Source: Sporolituus thermophilus DSM 23256
GTDB lineage: Bacteria > Bacillota > Negativicutes > Sporomusales > Thermosinaceae
Direction of reading: 5' to 3'
Length of the DNA: 64,000 bases
NCBI RefSeq assembly: GCF_900102435.1
Contig: NZ_FNBU01000010.1
Location: 1 to 64,000 of the forward strand
Below are positions 1 through 7,262 of this stretch, piece after piece. Position 1 is the first letter of the stretch. The number at the start of each line of letters is the position of its first letter. Made by a program: the position numbers and the translations under genes. A model generated the notes under the pieces. It saw nothing but the letters and a program-made list of their open reading frames with translations. It made no database searches and was not told the DNA's origin.

Positions 1-704
1 AAAACAAGCAAAATGTCCACATTCTACGATACAAAAACAGGCAAAATCATATGCCTGGCTGTTGGTTTTATGCATGAATATATGTTTTAAATATGCAGAA
101 TCAATGCATAAATATAATGAACAAAACTGTTGCCAGGCGTTTTCTAATGTTAGGTAATCTACCTTTAAAACCGTTCTAAAACAGGAAGGGAAATTGTTTC
201 CCTCTAGACCGCATAGCAAGCCCTACAGCAGGTTTTTTGTCACAGGTAGGTATGATACCCTTAACCCTGCTTTTTTTGTGGTAAAATCATTATTTTTATC
301 ATTATAAACAAGAGAAAAAACAAGCAACAACAAGCAATCACGAATAAGCAAAATGTACAAATACTTTTTCGGCTGTTTTTGCTTGTTTATTAGACAATAT
401 CGACGAATTTAAACAGCGAAAATAAAAAAATATGCGATTTTTTGAGGTTGTAAATAGCGGTTAATATAAAACCCTTTACCGCAAAATACAACCTGAAAAA
501 ATAGGGTTTAAACTAGGGTTTTTGGCATAAAAACAGGCATAGCGAAATGAAAAAACAACGATAATATCTATTCCCGCTAATAATGGGGATGGTCAACTCG
601 ACTACCCCTTGGGTTTTTGTGATTAGATAATTTATTACCTGGTAACAATTTTGGGAAATAAAAAATATTTCCCAACGCATGGTATTGGACTGGTCAGTCA
701 GAAA

Positions 705-832
705 TTATTTCCTACTATTTTACTCGGAATTAAAACAATTAACAATATGTTTATTTTGTTAACTTTATTTTTATATTTTGTTAACAATGATTGATATTTT
801 ATTTCCTACTAATTCACTCAGAATTATACAAG
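705..832. repeat. pair of ~34-bp imperfect direct repeats
   Basis: The segment at 705-740 (TTATTTCCTACTATTTTACT and onward) recurs at 799-832 with a few substitutions, in the same orientation, start to start 94 bp apart. Between them lie copies of TTGTTAAC. This could be a regulatory or replication-protein binding region; no function can be assigned. Confidence 0.6.
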
Positions 833-1257
833 CAATATAGACAGGGTGTTAAATATGTCGCACTCTATACGATATTTAATTGCAATTAATTTATCAATTT
901 TAAATAATTTCTCATTATTTGTTTTAATCCATCTTATCAGAATATTTTTAAACGCATTGATTATACATTTTATTTTTATGTAAACTTACACTTTCATTCA
1001 CAAGAGAGAACGAAAAAATCAAGGCAATAAGATTTTCCATATCAACCAAAAAAATAAAACCAAATCAAGGTGAATATTTGCCCGGAAAGGCGAAGCCCTG
1101 AAGGGCAAACAATAAGAATTATTTTATATTATTTTTTAATAATCATTTTATTTTAACAATAAGTATTTAAACAAATCAAGCCTATAGTTTTATCGCCCCG
1201 AAGGGGTGGAAACAATCAACCATAATCAAATAAAATACTTTTCAATGTTTTGATGTC

Positions 1258-1316
1258 CACAGGCCTTCATTTCATTCCGGCCTGTGTCCATGCCGCTTCG
1301 CGGCAATATTTTTTTC
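1258..1316 (+). terminator. tandem hairpins ending in a rho-independent terminator
   Basis: An 8-bp stem CACAGGCC/GGCCTGTG (1258-1286) is followed by TGCCGC-TTC-GCGGCA (1291-1305) and a T-rich run to 1316. The second hairpin has terminator form on the plus strand. No plus-strand gene lies upstream, so a small untranslated RNA could end here, but that is speculative. Confidence 0.45.
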
Positions 1317-1504
1317 ATCTACAACAAGGCATAAATGTTTCGATTTTGTTATTTCAGCCGCTCCAGGCCTTCATTCGCTTGCGCTCATTACGACCTTCCG
1401 CGGCAAATCCTATACAAAAAATTTAAATTTATGTGTCAATATCCCTACAACAAACATCATACTCTTCGCCATGACCTGCGTAACCCCTATGTGCATGTCT
1501 TGAT

Positions 1505-1548
1505 GCGCGGAATGTGACAGAAGCGATAGCTAATGTCACATTCCGCGC
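1505..1548. repeat. 15-bp perfect inverted repeat
   Basis: GCGCGGAATGTGACA at 1505-1519 is repeated in reverse complement at 1534-1548 with a 14-nt spacer. A second GC-rich stem (CCTTGC/GCAAGG) follows by 1590. The paired GC-rich structures stand out in very AT-rich DNA. Confidence 0.7.
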
Positions 1549-1762
1549 TCGTCCTTGCACAAGCGAAGCGCAGGGCAAGGCGACAAACATAATTGTTTGT
1601 ACTAATGAATTGACTTTAAAAATTATTTAAATAATCTTAATATTATTAAAATTCAATATTAATACAATTTAAATATACCTATTGTTAATTATTTTATTTT
1701 ATAGATATATAGATATATACCAAATCCCAGAAGCCGCATAAATTCTGCATTTTTCAAAAAAA

Positions 1763-1816
1763 TATATGTCATCCATGTCATATAAAACCCCTTGATATAT
1801 GTCATCCATGACACAT
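1763..1816. repeat. two copies of a GTCATCCATG operator-like repeat
   Basis: ATATATGTCATCCATG occurs twice, about 32 bp apart. The second copy contains the dyad TGTCAT-CC-ATGACA. The repeats lie just past the original stop codon of the gene at 2035-2517 and next to the MITE insertion. They may be a protein binding site; no regulator is identified. Confidence 0.5.
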
Positions 1817-1826
1817 ATCACTTACA

Positions 1827-2073
1827 TGTTTATGGCAGACTTATTTTGCATAGTTTGGCTGCCGAAATCTGCACGTATAAAATGCCGAAATTGAACAAAG
1901 TTTGCATAAACTTTGCATGGAGGGGCGGGTATGATTGGCTGTTCTAGCGGTGTTGCCTAAGCAACGCCGCGCAGCCTAAATATCATACCCGCAGAGGCTC
2001 CTTGTCAAGTTTATGCGGATGGATGAATAATTACTTAATTGCCGAAATCTGCATTTTTGGATTGCCAAATACA
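1827..2073 (+). mobile_element. 247-bp MITE-like element, copy 1
   Basis: This 247-bp segment is identical, in reverse complement, to 8056-8302. Its ends are TGTTTATGGCA and the complement of TGTATTTGGCA, i.e. imperfect terminal inverted repeats running TGT...ACA. It is flanked by a 6-bp direct repeat CTTACA (1821-1826 and 2074-2079), the expected target-site duplication. There is no transposase gene inside. The centre folds into a long stem: GCGGGTATGAT (1925-1935) with 1982-1992, GGCTG (1937-1941) with 1972-1976, and a terminal hairpin 1949-1968. The 13-mer GCCGAAATCTGCA occurs twice within it. The transposase that moved it is not in the window. Confidence 0.85.
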
Positions 2074-2517
2074 CTTACACTCAGCTAAATGTGTAGGGAT
2101 ATGAATATAGGTATATTTGCCTTGGTTAACCTGGGTCAATACCCCATAATATGACAATTCGTCAATGATTCTGAGCATCTGCCTGTAGCTGACCATATTT
2201 TGGATTATTTTTTCATGTATCTGCTTCAAACTATACTTGCCCTGGTCATCGCCAATGAAATTATCCAGCCTTACATAACACAACAACCTAAACATAACTG
2301 CTTCTGTCGTCGGTTTTAAAACATTGTTTTCGATTATTTCCCTTATTTTTTTCCAATATATCTTCGTAAACCTGCCTTTTTCCTTTCGCTCTCTAGCAAT
2401 CCTGCTCTTTTCAGCCATTCTGTATACTTTTTTCGCAAAAAATTCATTCTGTTGTTTAAGTGTTTCGTTTTCTTCTTGCAATGCTTGTAATGTATCAATA
2501 TATGCCTGTTCGTTCAT
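2035..2517 (-). CDS. putative replication/regulatory protein, C-terminus rewritten by MITE
   Basis: A 160-aa basic protein. Residues ~1-30 look like a coiled coil (QALQEENETLKQQNEFF), followed by a basic stretch and a helical region resembling a winged-helix domain (SYRQMLRIIDELSYYGVLTQ). Proteins of this build occur on plasmids and phages, but I do not recognise the family. The ATG at 2517 is preferred over one 33 bp upstream because AGAAAGGAGAAG sits just ahead of it. The last 12 residues and the stop codon come from MITE copy 1. Removing the insertion restores a stop directly after ...LAECK, so the original protein was shorter. Confidence 0.7.
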   Translation of the reverse strand: MNEQAYIDTLQALQEENETLKQQNEFFAKKVYRMAEKSRIARERKEKGRFTKIYWKKIREIIENNVLKPTTEAVMFRLLCYVRLDNFIGDDQGKYSLKQIHEKIIQNMVSYRQMLRIIDELSYYGVLTQVNQGKYTYIHIPTHLAECKCIWQSKNADFGN

Positions 2518-2541
2518 GAATATCTTCTCCTTTCTGATATA

Positions 2542-2560
2542 TATTGACAACTTGTCAATA
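2542..2560 (-). promoter_or_regulatory. 19-bp palindrome at the promoter of the 2035-2517 gene
   Basis: TATTGACAACTTGTCAATA is a near-perfect dyad directly upstream of the ribosome binding site and contains a TTGACA-like sequence on either strand. It is probably an operator overlapping the promoter. Confidence 0.5.
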
Positions 2561-2584
2561 TTTTTTTGCTACAAAAAGCACAAC

Positions 2585-2620
2585 AGACAGGCGGCCTAAT
2601 CGGCCAACCTGTCTAATTTT
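2585..2620. terminator. rho-independent terminator
   Basis: The hairpin pairs GACAGG...GGCC with GGCC...CCTGTC and is followed by TAATTTTTTATA on the plus strand. On the minus strand a T-rich tract also follows after a few bases. It lies directly downstream of the ParB-like pseudogene. Confidence 0.55.
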
Positions 2621-2625
2621 TTATA

Positions 2626-3009
2626 TTAGCATATTTTCAGAAAATTGTCAAACAATTCGCCTGTTTCAAGTAATTCTTGAAGTTCTGGAGAGAGTTTTTG
2701 GAGTTGTTTATGTTCTTTGTAAGTTCGACGTGATAATCCAATATTTTCTGCAAGTTCTGCTTGAGTTTTAAATAGGCGATTATCGCCTAATTTTTCTGGT
2801 CTTCCTCGTTCAATTCCGTTGCTAATTTTTCTTGGGGTTTAAAATTATTTTCATCGTAAATTTTGCCTTGTCATCCCTAAATCATTAGCTAATTCTTGTT
2901 GTGTCTTAACTGTAACATTATGTTGCAGTTTTTCTGGTCTACCTTCTCTTACCCCTTGTGTTTTCAAGTTCCGATTATTGGAACTTGATTTTCTATCACC
3001 ACCATGTTG
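2626..3009 (-). pseudogene. decayed ParB-like / plasmid DNA-binding protein
   Basis: Translated on the minus strand, the region gives ISQHGGDRKSSSNNRNLKT... then REGRPEKLQHNVTVKTQQ and ELANDLGMTRQNLR before a stop. After a frame change it continues ERGRPEKLGDNRLFKTQAEL, then a helix-turn-helix-like stretch and a stop at 2626. The QHGGDRKS motif is typical of ParB-related proteins of plasmids and phages. The GRPEKLxxNxxxKTQxEL unit appears twice, so there was an internal duplication or two fused fragments. Stops and the missing N-terminus show it is broken. The active copy would be a partition or regulatory protein; that is inference from the motif. Confidence 0.6.
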
Positions 3010-3010
3010 A

Positions 3011-3703
3011 CTAATTGGTCTTCAACACATACTCACCAAAATATCGCCATGATTCATTTTCATTCAGCATACCTATGCCAGGTAATACCACATGAGAGAA
3101 TTCGCCAGTCCGGACGTGTCTACTGCCGAACAACCTAAGCGAATATCCCTGTGTATATCCTGGTGTGGGGTATATCGTGATGAATACTTTTTCCATATCT
3201 ATACCTTGGTTTTGTAATATATACGTTACTGAACTAGCGATCCGGCGGGAAAAAGAATAGATTTTTTCATTGTCCTGTCTTTCATTCAGCCGAACCCATA
3301 TGTGATAACCTCTACCTGATTCAACCATTAGCGGTAATATATTTTCCAATTTCAGGTAAATGTACACATATTCTGCTACTAGGTATGTTTCTTCTGGTGA
3401 TATTCCCCTACTATCGATGTTGAAGCAAAGTATATCATTCGCATAATCGTCAAAATAACCGCATACATTGCCGTTTTGTTTTATATGATGCAATAGTAAA
3501 TAGTCATATACCTGTTGGGATACATGCAGGCGGTATTTGTGAATGTTCTTCTTGAAGTCCACATAATCAACCACAACGCCTGCTTTTCGCATAATGTCTA
3601 TAAAATCAAAGCCAAAATCATTTACTTCTAGTTTCAAAACATTCGGTTTCATGCATGAGTAAAATTTTTTCAACAACGCTAGTTTTTGTTCTATTGTAAA
3701 CAT
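3011..3703 (-). CDS. archaeo-eukaryotic primase (AEP)-like protein
   Basis: A 230-aa protein with the core signature of the AEP primase superfamily: a motif I-like strand CFNIDSRG (~residues 93-100), motif II SGRGYHIWVRL (~130-140), where SGxGxHxW is diagnostic, and a late LRLFGSRHVRTGEFS resembling the R-L-P-G-x-H nucleotide-binding segment. Such proteins prime replication of plasmids and phages or act in conflict systems. Motif I reads N-I-D instead of D-x-D, so the first metal ligand may be changed. The gene starts 13 bp inside the end of the upstream HAD gene, so the two are translationally coupled. No helicase domain is fused, so it may be a stand-alone primase or a degenerate relative. 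Confidence 0.65.
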   Translation of the reverse strand: MFTIEQKLALLKKFYSCMKPNVLKLEVNDFGFDFIDIMRKAGVVVDYVDFKKNIHKYRLHVSQQVYDYLLLHHIKQNGNVCGYFDDYANDILCFNIDSRGISPEETYLVAEYVYIYLKLENILPLMVESGRGYHIWVRLNERQDNEKIYSFSRRIASSVTYILQNQGIDMEKVFITIYPTPGYTQGYSLRLFGSRHVRTGEFSHVVLPGIGMLNENESWRYFGEYVLKTN

Positions 3704-4191
3704 TGTTTAATTCCCTCCCAATTCCCCGGCCGGAAAACTGTAACGCCTAATTGTTTAGCGAATTCGATATTTTCCATGTCGTCAATCAGGTAGTGTATCT
3801 GCCATAGCCTGCATACTTTTGCTTTTATGTCTGATGTATCTATTAGTAAATCATAATGTATGCCATGTTTGGCTAACCATTGCTTCGTTTCGATATAGCA
3901 ATTCCTCAAATCCCTATATGTGAGTATTACCACACGCCAACCATTGGTGTTTAACCATTGCATGAATTCCTGTGCTCCTGGTGCAATATCAGCCAATATA
4001 TACGCTTGTTTGTGTATTTCGCGAATTTTCGGGTAATACTTTTTCGGAATGTCGTCATAAAGCAATTTATCTTTTTTAGCGTATATCAATGCCTGATTAT
4101 ATTCGTTGTCATTTGTTGGTCGAAAAGTATTCAAAACTTCAGAAAAATTATTCAAAGTATCATCAATGTCAACGGCTATTGTTTTGTTCAT
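3691..4191 (-). CDS. HAD-superfamily 5'-nucleotidase-like phosphatase
   Basis: A 166-aa HAD hydrolase. Motif I is VDIDDTL (residues 7-13), carrying the nucleophile and acid/base Asp pair. Motif II is around VVILTYR (~88), and motif IV around YLIDDMEN (~135). The form resembles the 5'(3')-deoxyribonucleotidase (NT5C) branch often found in phages and mobile elements. The start has a clear ribosome binding site (GAAAGGAGC). It is coupled to the primase-like gene by a 13-bp overlap. A role in nucleotide trimming for the element is possible; the substrate is unknown. Confidence 0.75.
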   Translation of the reverse strand: MNKTIAVDIDDTLNNFSEVLNTFRPTNDNEYNQALIYAKKDKLLYDDIPKKYYPKIREIHKQAYILADIAPGAQEFMQWLNTNGWRVVILTYRDLRNCYIETKQWLAKHGIHYDLLIDTSDIKAKVCRLWQIHYLIDDMENIEFAKQLGVTVFRPGNWEGIKQCLQ

Positions 4192-4311
4192 TATTTTTGC
4201 TCCTTTCTATGTAAAAATAATAGATATTATACGAAAAACATAAATAATTATCTAATAAATGAATATAAACGTATATAATTCTTTTTAATCATGATTTTTA
4301 CCGCTTGACTA

Positions 4312-4341
4312 TTGACAAGTTATCTCCATTGTCCTTATAAT
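4312..4341 (+). promoter_or_regulatory. sigma-A type promoter
   Basis: TTGACA at 4312-4317 and TATAAT at 4336-4341, with an 18-bp spacer, are both consensus hexamers. The start codon of the small plus-strand gene follows 27 bp downstream, after a GGGAGG ribosome binding site. Confidence 0.85.
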
Positions 4342-4368
4342 AAAATCAAAAACAAGGGAGGTAAAAAA

Positions 4369-4542
4369 ATGAAATACTTCATTAAACAGATGAATGCCGA
4401 GGGAAGCGACACATTCAATACTAAAGAGGATATGTTGGTTGCACTTCGGGAATTAGTCTATGATGGTGGTTGGTATGATTTATCGGTGAGTGATGAAAAC
4501 GGTACAGAATACGAAATAGACATTGCTGTATATCCTAAATGA
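4369..4542 (+). CDS. small hypothetical protein (57 aa)
   Basis: The only plus-strand gene in the element, with a consensus promoter and a strong AAGGGAGG binding site that fixes the ATG at 4369; an upstream in-frame ATG at 4312 lies within the promoter. The protein begins MKYFIKQMNAEGSDTFNT and is acidic towards the end (SDENGTEYEIDIAVYPK), suggesting a small alpha/beta fold. I do not recognise it. A convergent terminator directly follows. The strong promoter suggests it is made well, as expected for an anti-repressor, anti-defence or host-takeover protein, but that is speculation. Confidence 0.65.
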   Translation: MKYFIKQMNAEGSDTFNTKEDMLVALRELVYDGGWYDLSVSDENGTEYEIDIAVYPK

Positions 4543-4543
4543 C

Positions 4544-4568
4544 AAAGGGCGGCATAAAACCGCCCTTA
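4544..4568. terminator. bidirectional terminator
   Basis: AAAGGGCGG and CCGCCCTT pair around a short A-rich loop between two convergent genes. The end of the SpoVG-like gene runs into it. Confidence 0.7.
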
Positions 4569-4886
4569 CACTATTTCAACCACCGTTTTTCCTTCCTGTT
4601 CAAATTCATTTGTATCAATCCTTTGCCAAGCTTCAATTACTTGTGCTATTACTTGTTCATGTATTTCTTTACTTATACAATACGCGACAAGGTAAAATCC
4701 TATTTGCGACTTCCTGCGAGGAAAACGCAGGAAATACTTGTTGCTGTCATCGGGATATTTCCCAAAAAGAACATCACGAATGACAATAGCGTTTTCAATC
4801 TCGATGTTCGCAATTGCAATAACACCAGGTAGTTTTTCTTGTTGTCTGTTCGCTTTCTTGAACATGACAGATGTAATTTTCATCAT
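4566..4886 (-). CDS. SpoVG-like protein
   Basis: A 106-aa protein. MKITSVMFKKANR at the start, ...GVIAIANIEIENAIVIRDV in the middle and a C-terminal helix IAQVIEAWQ follow the SpoVG fold: a strand-rich N-terminus with the conserved 'ValRDI'-like segment, then a helix. SpoVG proteins are small nucleic-acid binding regulators. In Firmicute phages and plasmids, related proteins are common in early operons. It is longer than chromosomal SpoVG, with an insertion around residues 45-65. The start has an AGGAG site 7 nt upstream. Confidence 0.65.
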   Translation of the reverse strand: MMKITSVMFKKANRQQEKLPGVIAIANIEIENAIVIRDVLFGKYPDDSNKYFLRFPRRKSQIGFYLVAYCISKEIHEQVIAQVIEAWQRIDTNEFEQEGKTVVEIV

Positions 4887-4914
4887 GTACCCGCTCCTTT
4901 TTTGGTTTTGTTCA

Positions 4915-4946
4915 TGAAAAAAGGGTGTAAGTTGAAATTACACCCT
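4915..4946 (-). terminator. rho-independent terminator
   Basis: On the minus strand AGGGTGTAA...TTACACCCT is followed by TTTTTT. It ends the transcript carrying the zinc-ribbon gene at 4968-5513. Confidence 0.8.
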
Positions 4947-4967
4947 GTCATTAAGTGGTGACCATCA

Positions 4968-5513
4968 CTATTCACGCATTTTCTGCTCTATCTGTTTGAG
5001 TACATACTCAGGTAATTTCGTGCTAGGGTCAAGTATCATCTCCCCATATCGGCCATACTTAAACCTGATTTTATACTGGTCGCCTGCGTTGGTTTCTGCA
5101 AAAATATATTGTTCGTCAAAAGTGTCAACAAGCCTGAATGTTTTTAGTTTCTGTTTCTCTTTTTCAGCCCAATATGCCTTGGCCAATTCTTTCAGCTTGA
5201 TTTTTGCACTCATTGGCAAGTCATAACCAGGTATTTCTATGTGATTATTTTCAGCCATGTAACTAACAGGGCCTAATACTTGACCATTTTTGAAATAAAT
5301 AGTAACCATAGGCAATCCATATCCAGGATTGTCGCTGAATTCGGCATTGATGACTTCATACTGATTCTCCCATTTCTCGTAACAGGTAGGGCAGGTCAAT
5401 AGTATCTGTCCATCTAGGAACCTATACCATAGACCTTGATTTTTTGGCGAGAATGCCTTACCACATTCAGAGCATTTCAATTCAAGCAATGTTCTTTGTT
5501 TTTGTTGAAACAT
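4968..5513 (-). CDS. zinc-ribbon hypothetical protein
   Basis: A 181-aa protein. The N-terminus has a four-cysteine zinc ribbon, CSECGKAF (~residues 14-21) and CPTCYEKW (~41-48). The rest is mixed, with a strand-rich middle (PMVTIYFKNGQVLGPVSYM) and a charged C-terminus. No known domain beyond the ribbon is recognised. AAAGGAGAG precedes the start. It lies in the run of minus-strand element genes, between a terminator and a small GRPKK-type gene. Confidence 0.7.
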   Translation of the reverse strand: MFQQKQRTLLELKCSECGKAFSPKNQGLWYRFLDGQILLTCPTCYEKWENQYEVINAEFSDNPGYGLPMVTIYFKNGQVLGPVSYMAENNHIEIPGYDLPMSAKIKLKELAKAYWAEKEKQKLKTFRLVDTFDEQYIFAETNAGDQYKIRFKYGRYGEMILDPSTKLPEYVLKQIEQKMRE

Positions 5514-5555
5514 GAAACATCTCTCCTTTTGATTTTGATAAAATATAAAAACCGC

Positions 5556-5768
5556 CTAACGACCCATGATTGGCGCAAAAGGCGGATTTTTTATTGGTTT
5601 AATATGCAATTGTTTACATAATTCTATAAATGATTGCTCATGTTTTGGATTGACAACAAAGGTATCATCAATCAGCCATATCGCTATTTGTGAGTCAGTT
5701 AATTCCCCTAATCTGTATTTGATTGATTTTTTGTCTGTTTCAGACTTTTTCGGCCTACCTCTTGGCAT
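5556..5768 (-). CDS. small basic protein with AT-hook-like N-terminus
   Basis: A 70-aa protein beginning MPRGRPKKSETDKKS; the GRPKK core resembles an AT-hook that binds the minor groove of AT-rich DNA. The remainder (LGELTDSQIAIWLIDDTFVV) looks helical. The family is not recognised. The ribosome binding site AGGGAGG supports the start. A CCGCC/GGCGG hairpin followed by TTTTTATATTTT on the minus strand (5540-5585) overlaps the gene end and may terminate it. Confidence 0.65.
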   Translation of the reverse strand: MPRGRPKKSETDKKSIKYRLGELTDSQIAIWLIDDTFVVNPKHEQSFIELCKQLHIKPIKNPPFAPIMGR

Positions 5769-5779
5769 TGGTAACCTCC

Positions 5780-6010
5780 CTATCTGACATTCAGGACTTT
5801 TTCAAGTCCTACGGCCAAAACCTTTCGCAATTCACTTGCCAATTCTTCGTTTTCTTCCGCTAGTTCATCAATGTCGGCTTTTATCAGTTCCAGGTTTCTT
5901 ACAACTTGACTAAGCATTGATACCGTTTCGGCAATGTCAGCCATGACGTGATGAACATATTCGTAGTAACCGCATGTATTTTTGATTGTATAGGTTTCAT
6001 GTTTTTCCAT
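5780..6010 (-). CDS. small coiled-coil hypothetical protein
   Basis: A 76-aa acidic protein starting MEKHETYTIKN. An AGGGGGA binding site fixes the ATG at 6010 rather than an in-frame ATG 87 bp upstream. From residue ~25 it is predicted helical, with a coiled-coil heptad pattern (LELIKADIDELAEENEELAS). I do not recognise the family. It is separated by 11 bp from the GRPKK protein, so both are likely on one transcript. Confidence 0.6.
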   Translation of the reverse strand: MEKHETYTIKNTCGYYEYVHHVMADIAETVSMLSQVVRNLELIKADIDELAEENEELASELRKVLAVGLEKVLNVR

Positions 6011-6120
6011 AAGACTATTCCCCCTTGATTTTGGAAAATTTTGGTACCTGCAAACCCTTGAAAATACTGGCTTCGCAGGCATTGGTATTTGTGACAAAAT
6101 GGCTTGTACGATAGATACCC

Positions 6121-6534
6121 TTAACCTGTGACAAAACCTAAAATATTGTCTGGAATTTTCCTTTGTCCTGCTTCAATCATTGCAAGTAATGACCTACTTA
6201 TACCTAGCATTTTTGCCGCTTCTTCCTGCGTGAGATTGTTTTTTTCACGAAAAAACTTTACAGGATTATCGATACCTCTTAAACTAAATAAACCACCACA
6301 AGAACAAGTAAGACCATAACCGTCATAATACATTTTCGCCTGTTTAAAACATTCAGGACAGGTTAGGTTATACCGTTTATTGTCTTTGACGTTTTGCAGG
6401 ACTTTTTCGTATTCTTCGTAATTAACCCATTGACCATGTTCTTTGTACCTTACCACCTGATACCAATATCCACAAATAGGACATTGTTTCGGATCGTTAT
6501 GTTCGTGACCACATACCGGGCAAATAGATTGCAT
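6121..6534 (-). CDS. zinc-ribbon / XRE-family HTH protein
   Basis: A 137-aa protein with two short zinc-binding pairs at the N-terminus (CPVCGHEH, CPICGYWY), a second ribbon (CPECFKQA ... CSCGG) around residues 75-95, and a C-terminal XRE helix-turn-helix (KNNLTQEEAAKMLGISRSL, ~105-130). This resembles MqsA-type antitoxins and YgiT-like proteins with zinc fingers plus XRE, although no toxin partner is seen. The ATG at 6534 is 9 nt from AAAAGGAG; an in-frame TTG at 6540 is too close to that site. It is probably a transcriptional regulator of the element. Confidence 0.7.
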   Translation of the reverse strand: MQSICPVCGHEHNDPKQCPICGYWYQVVRYKEHGQWVNYEEYEKVLQNVKDNKRYNLTCPECFKQAKMYYDGYGLTCSCGGLFSLRGIDNPVKFFREKNNLTQEEAAKMLGISRSLLAMIEAGQRKIPDNILGFVTG

Positions 6535-6593
6535 ATACAATCACTCCTTTTGCAATTTTCATAATAATTAAGACCATACAGGAATAAAAAAAA

Positions 6594-6782
6594 TCAGACC
6601 AATTCATCCGGTCTGCATCCTAAGACTTCCGCCAATGCCAATAGTATATCTTGCGTTGGCTTTATTTGTTCATTTTCAACTTTCGCGACATATGACTGAC
6701 TAACACCTAACATTTTGGCTAAGTCGTGTTGAGTTAGCCCTTTTTGCATACGGAGAATTTTCATCTTGGTTAATTTTGGCAT
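6594..6782 (-). CDS. XRE-family transcriptional regulator (Cro/CI type)
   Basis: A 62-aa single-domain HTH protein: MPKLTKMKILRMQKGLTQHD, then LAKMLGVSQSYVAKVENEQI and a final helix. The recognition helix is SQSYVAKVE. Length and composition match small Cro/CI-like repressors of mobile elements. AAAGGGGGGTG precedes the ATG at 6782. The A/T-only stretch AATAATAATAATTATTAACT just upstream contains a small dyad that could be its operator. It lies next to the repeat array at 6894-7218. Confidence 0.8.
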   Translation of the reverse strand: MPKLTKMKILRMQKGLTQHDLAKMLGVSQSYVAKVENEQIKPTQDILLALAEVLGCRPDELV

Positions 6783-6828
6783 TATATTCACCCCCCTTTG
6801 AATAATAATAATTATTAACTAACAACCA

Positions 6829-6857
6829 AAATAAAAAAATCCAGGTCAATGCCTGGA
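6829..6857 (-). terminator. rho-independent terminator
   Basis: On the minus strand TCCAGG-CATTGA-CCTGGA is followed by seven T. It separates transcription of the recombinase side from the XRE regulator gene. A second dyad, ATTACTC/GAGTAAT, lies at 6860-6882. Confidence 0.75.
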
Positions 6858-6893
6858 TAATTACTCCTTCAATTAGAGTAATCTGTAAAATCG

Positions 6894-7218
6894 GGCAAAA
6901 ATGTAAGGTTTTTTTGTATCTGCTGAATTACCCTTCCCTGTTTAACGTATTTTCGGCCAAAAATATTACATTTTTTTGTTTGGCGAAACTACCCCTCCAA
7001 AATAAGTCAAAATTTTCGGCCAAAAATGTAAGGTTTTTTTGCCTGGTGAAAAAATACTTCCCTGAGATAGTGCAATACTAGGCAAAAATGTAAGGTTTTT
7101 TTGTATTTTTTATTTTTCGTCCATCATACACAAACATTTTAAGCTAAATGTCTACAACGAATTTAAAAACCCTTCCATAAAATAGTGTCATTTTCGGCCA
7201 AAAATTTAACCTTTTTTC
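6894..7218. repeat. array of five ~62-bp degenerate direct repeats
   Basis: A 23-24-bp core GGCCAAAAATGTAAGG plus a T run and G recurs at 6894-6916, 6955-6978, 7018-7041, 7081-7103 and, diverged, 7196-7218. The first four start 61-63 bp apart; the last is about two units away. Between cores a second conserved block, TACCCTTCCCTG-like, recurs (about 6929, 6991, 7049 and 7170). The array is non-coding, all in one orientation, between the recombinase operon and the XRE gene. Candidates are a replication or partition site, or recombinase arm-type binding sites. No dyads are present in the core. Confidence 0.8.
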
Positions 7219-7262
7219 CTAGGACTTTTGTCTTATTTTTATAGGACTTTTGTCTTATTTTT
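7219..7262. repeat. two tandem 20-bp repeats (AGGACTTTTGTCTTATTTTT)
   Basis: AGGACTTTTGTCTTATTTTT occurs twice in tandem with a 2-bp gap. The right copy overlaps the stop codon of the small gene at 7255-7440. Confidence 0.8.

Larger units (their letters stand above)
1..1825. other. AT-rich gene-free flank of the integrated element
   Basis: I see no convincing gene in this stretch. It is strongly AT-rich, with short GC-rich islands that form hairpins (about 1078-1108, 1194-1207, 1258-1305 and 1505-1590). It also has a 10-bp stem at 651-675, a pair of ~34-bp imperfect direct repeats (705-740 and 799-832), and several ACAAGCA-like words near 1-10 and 305-350. This composition fits the non-coding control or origin region of a mobile element, but nothing here identifies an origin. 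The far end of the element is not seen and may lie before base 1. Confidence 0.6.

Noticed and set aside
1335-1517. 60-codon plus-strand open frame in the AT-rich flank
   Set aside because: It runs through hairpin-forming sequence, has no ribosome binding site and an odd composition. It ends inside a perfect inverted repeat.
6894-7218. CRISPR array
   Set aside because: The units are degenerate, the 'spacers' share a conserved block, the core is A/T-rich without dyads and no cas genes are near.
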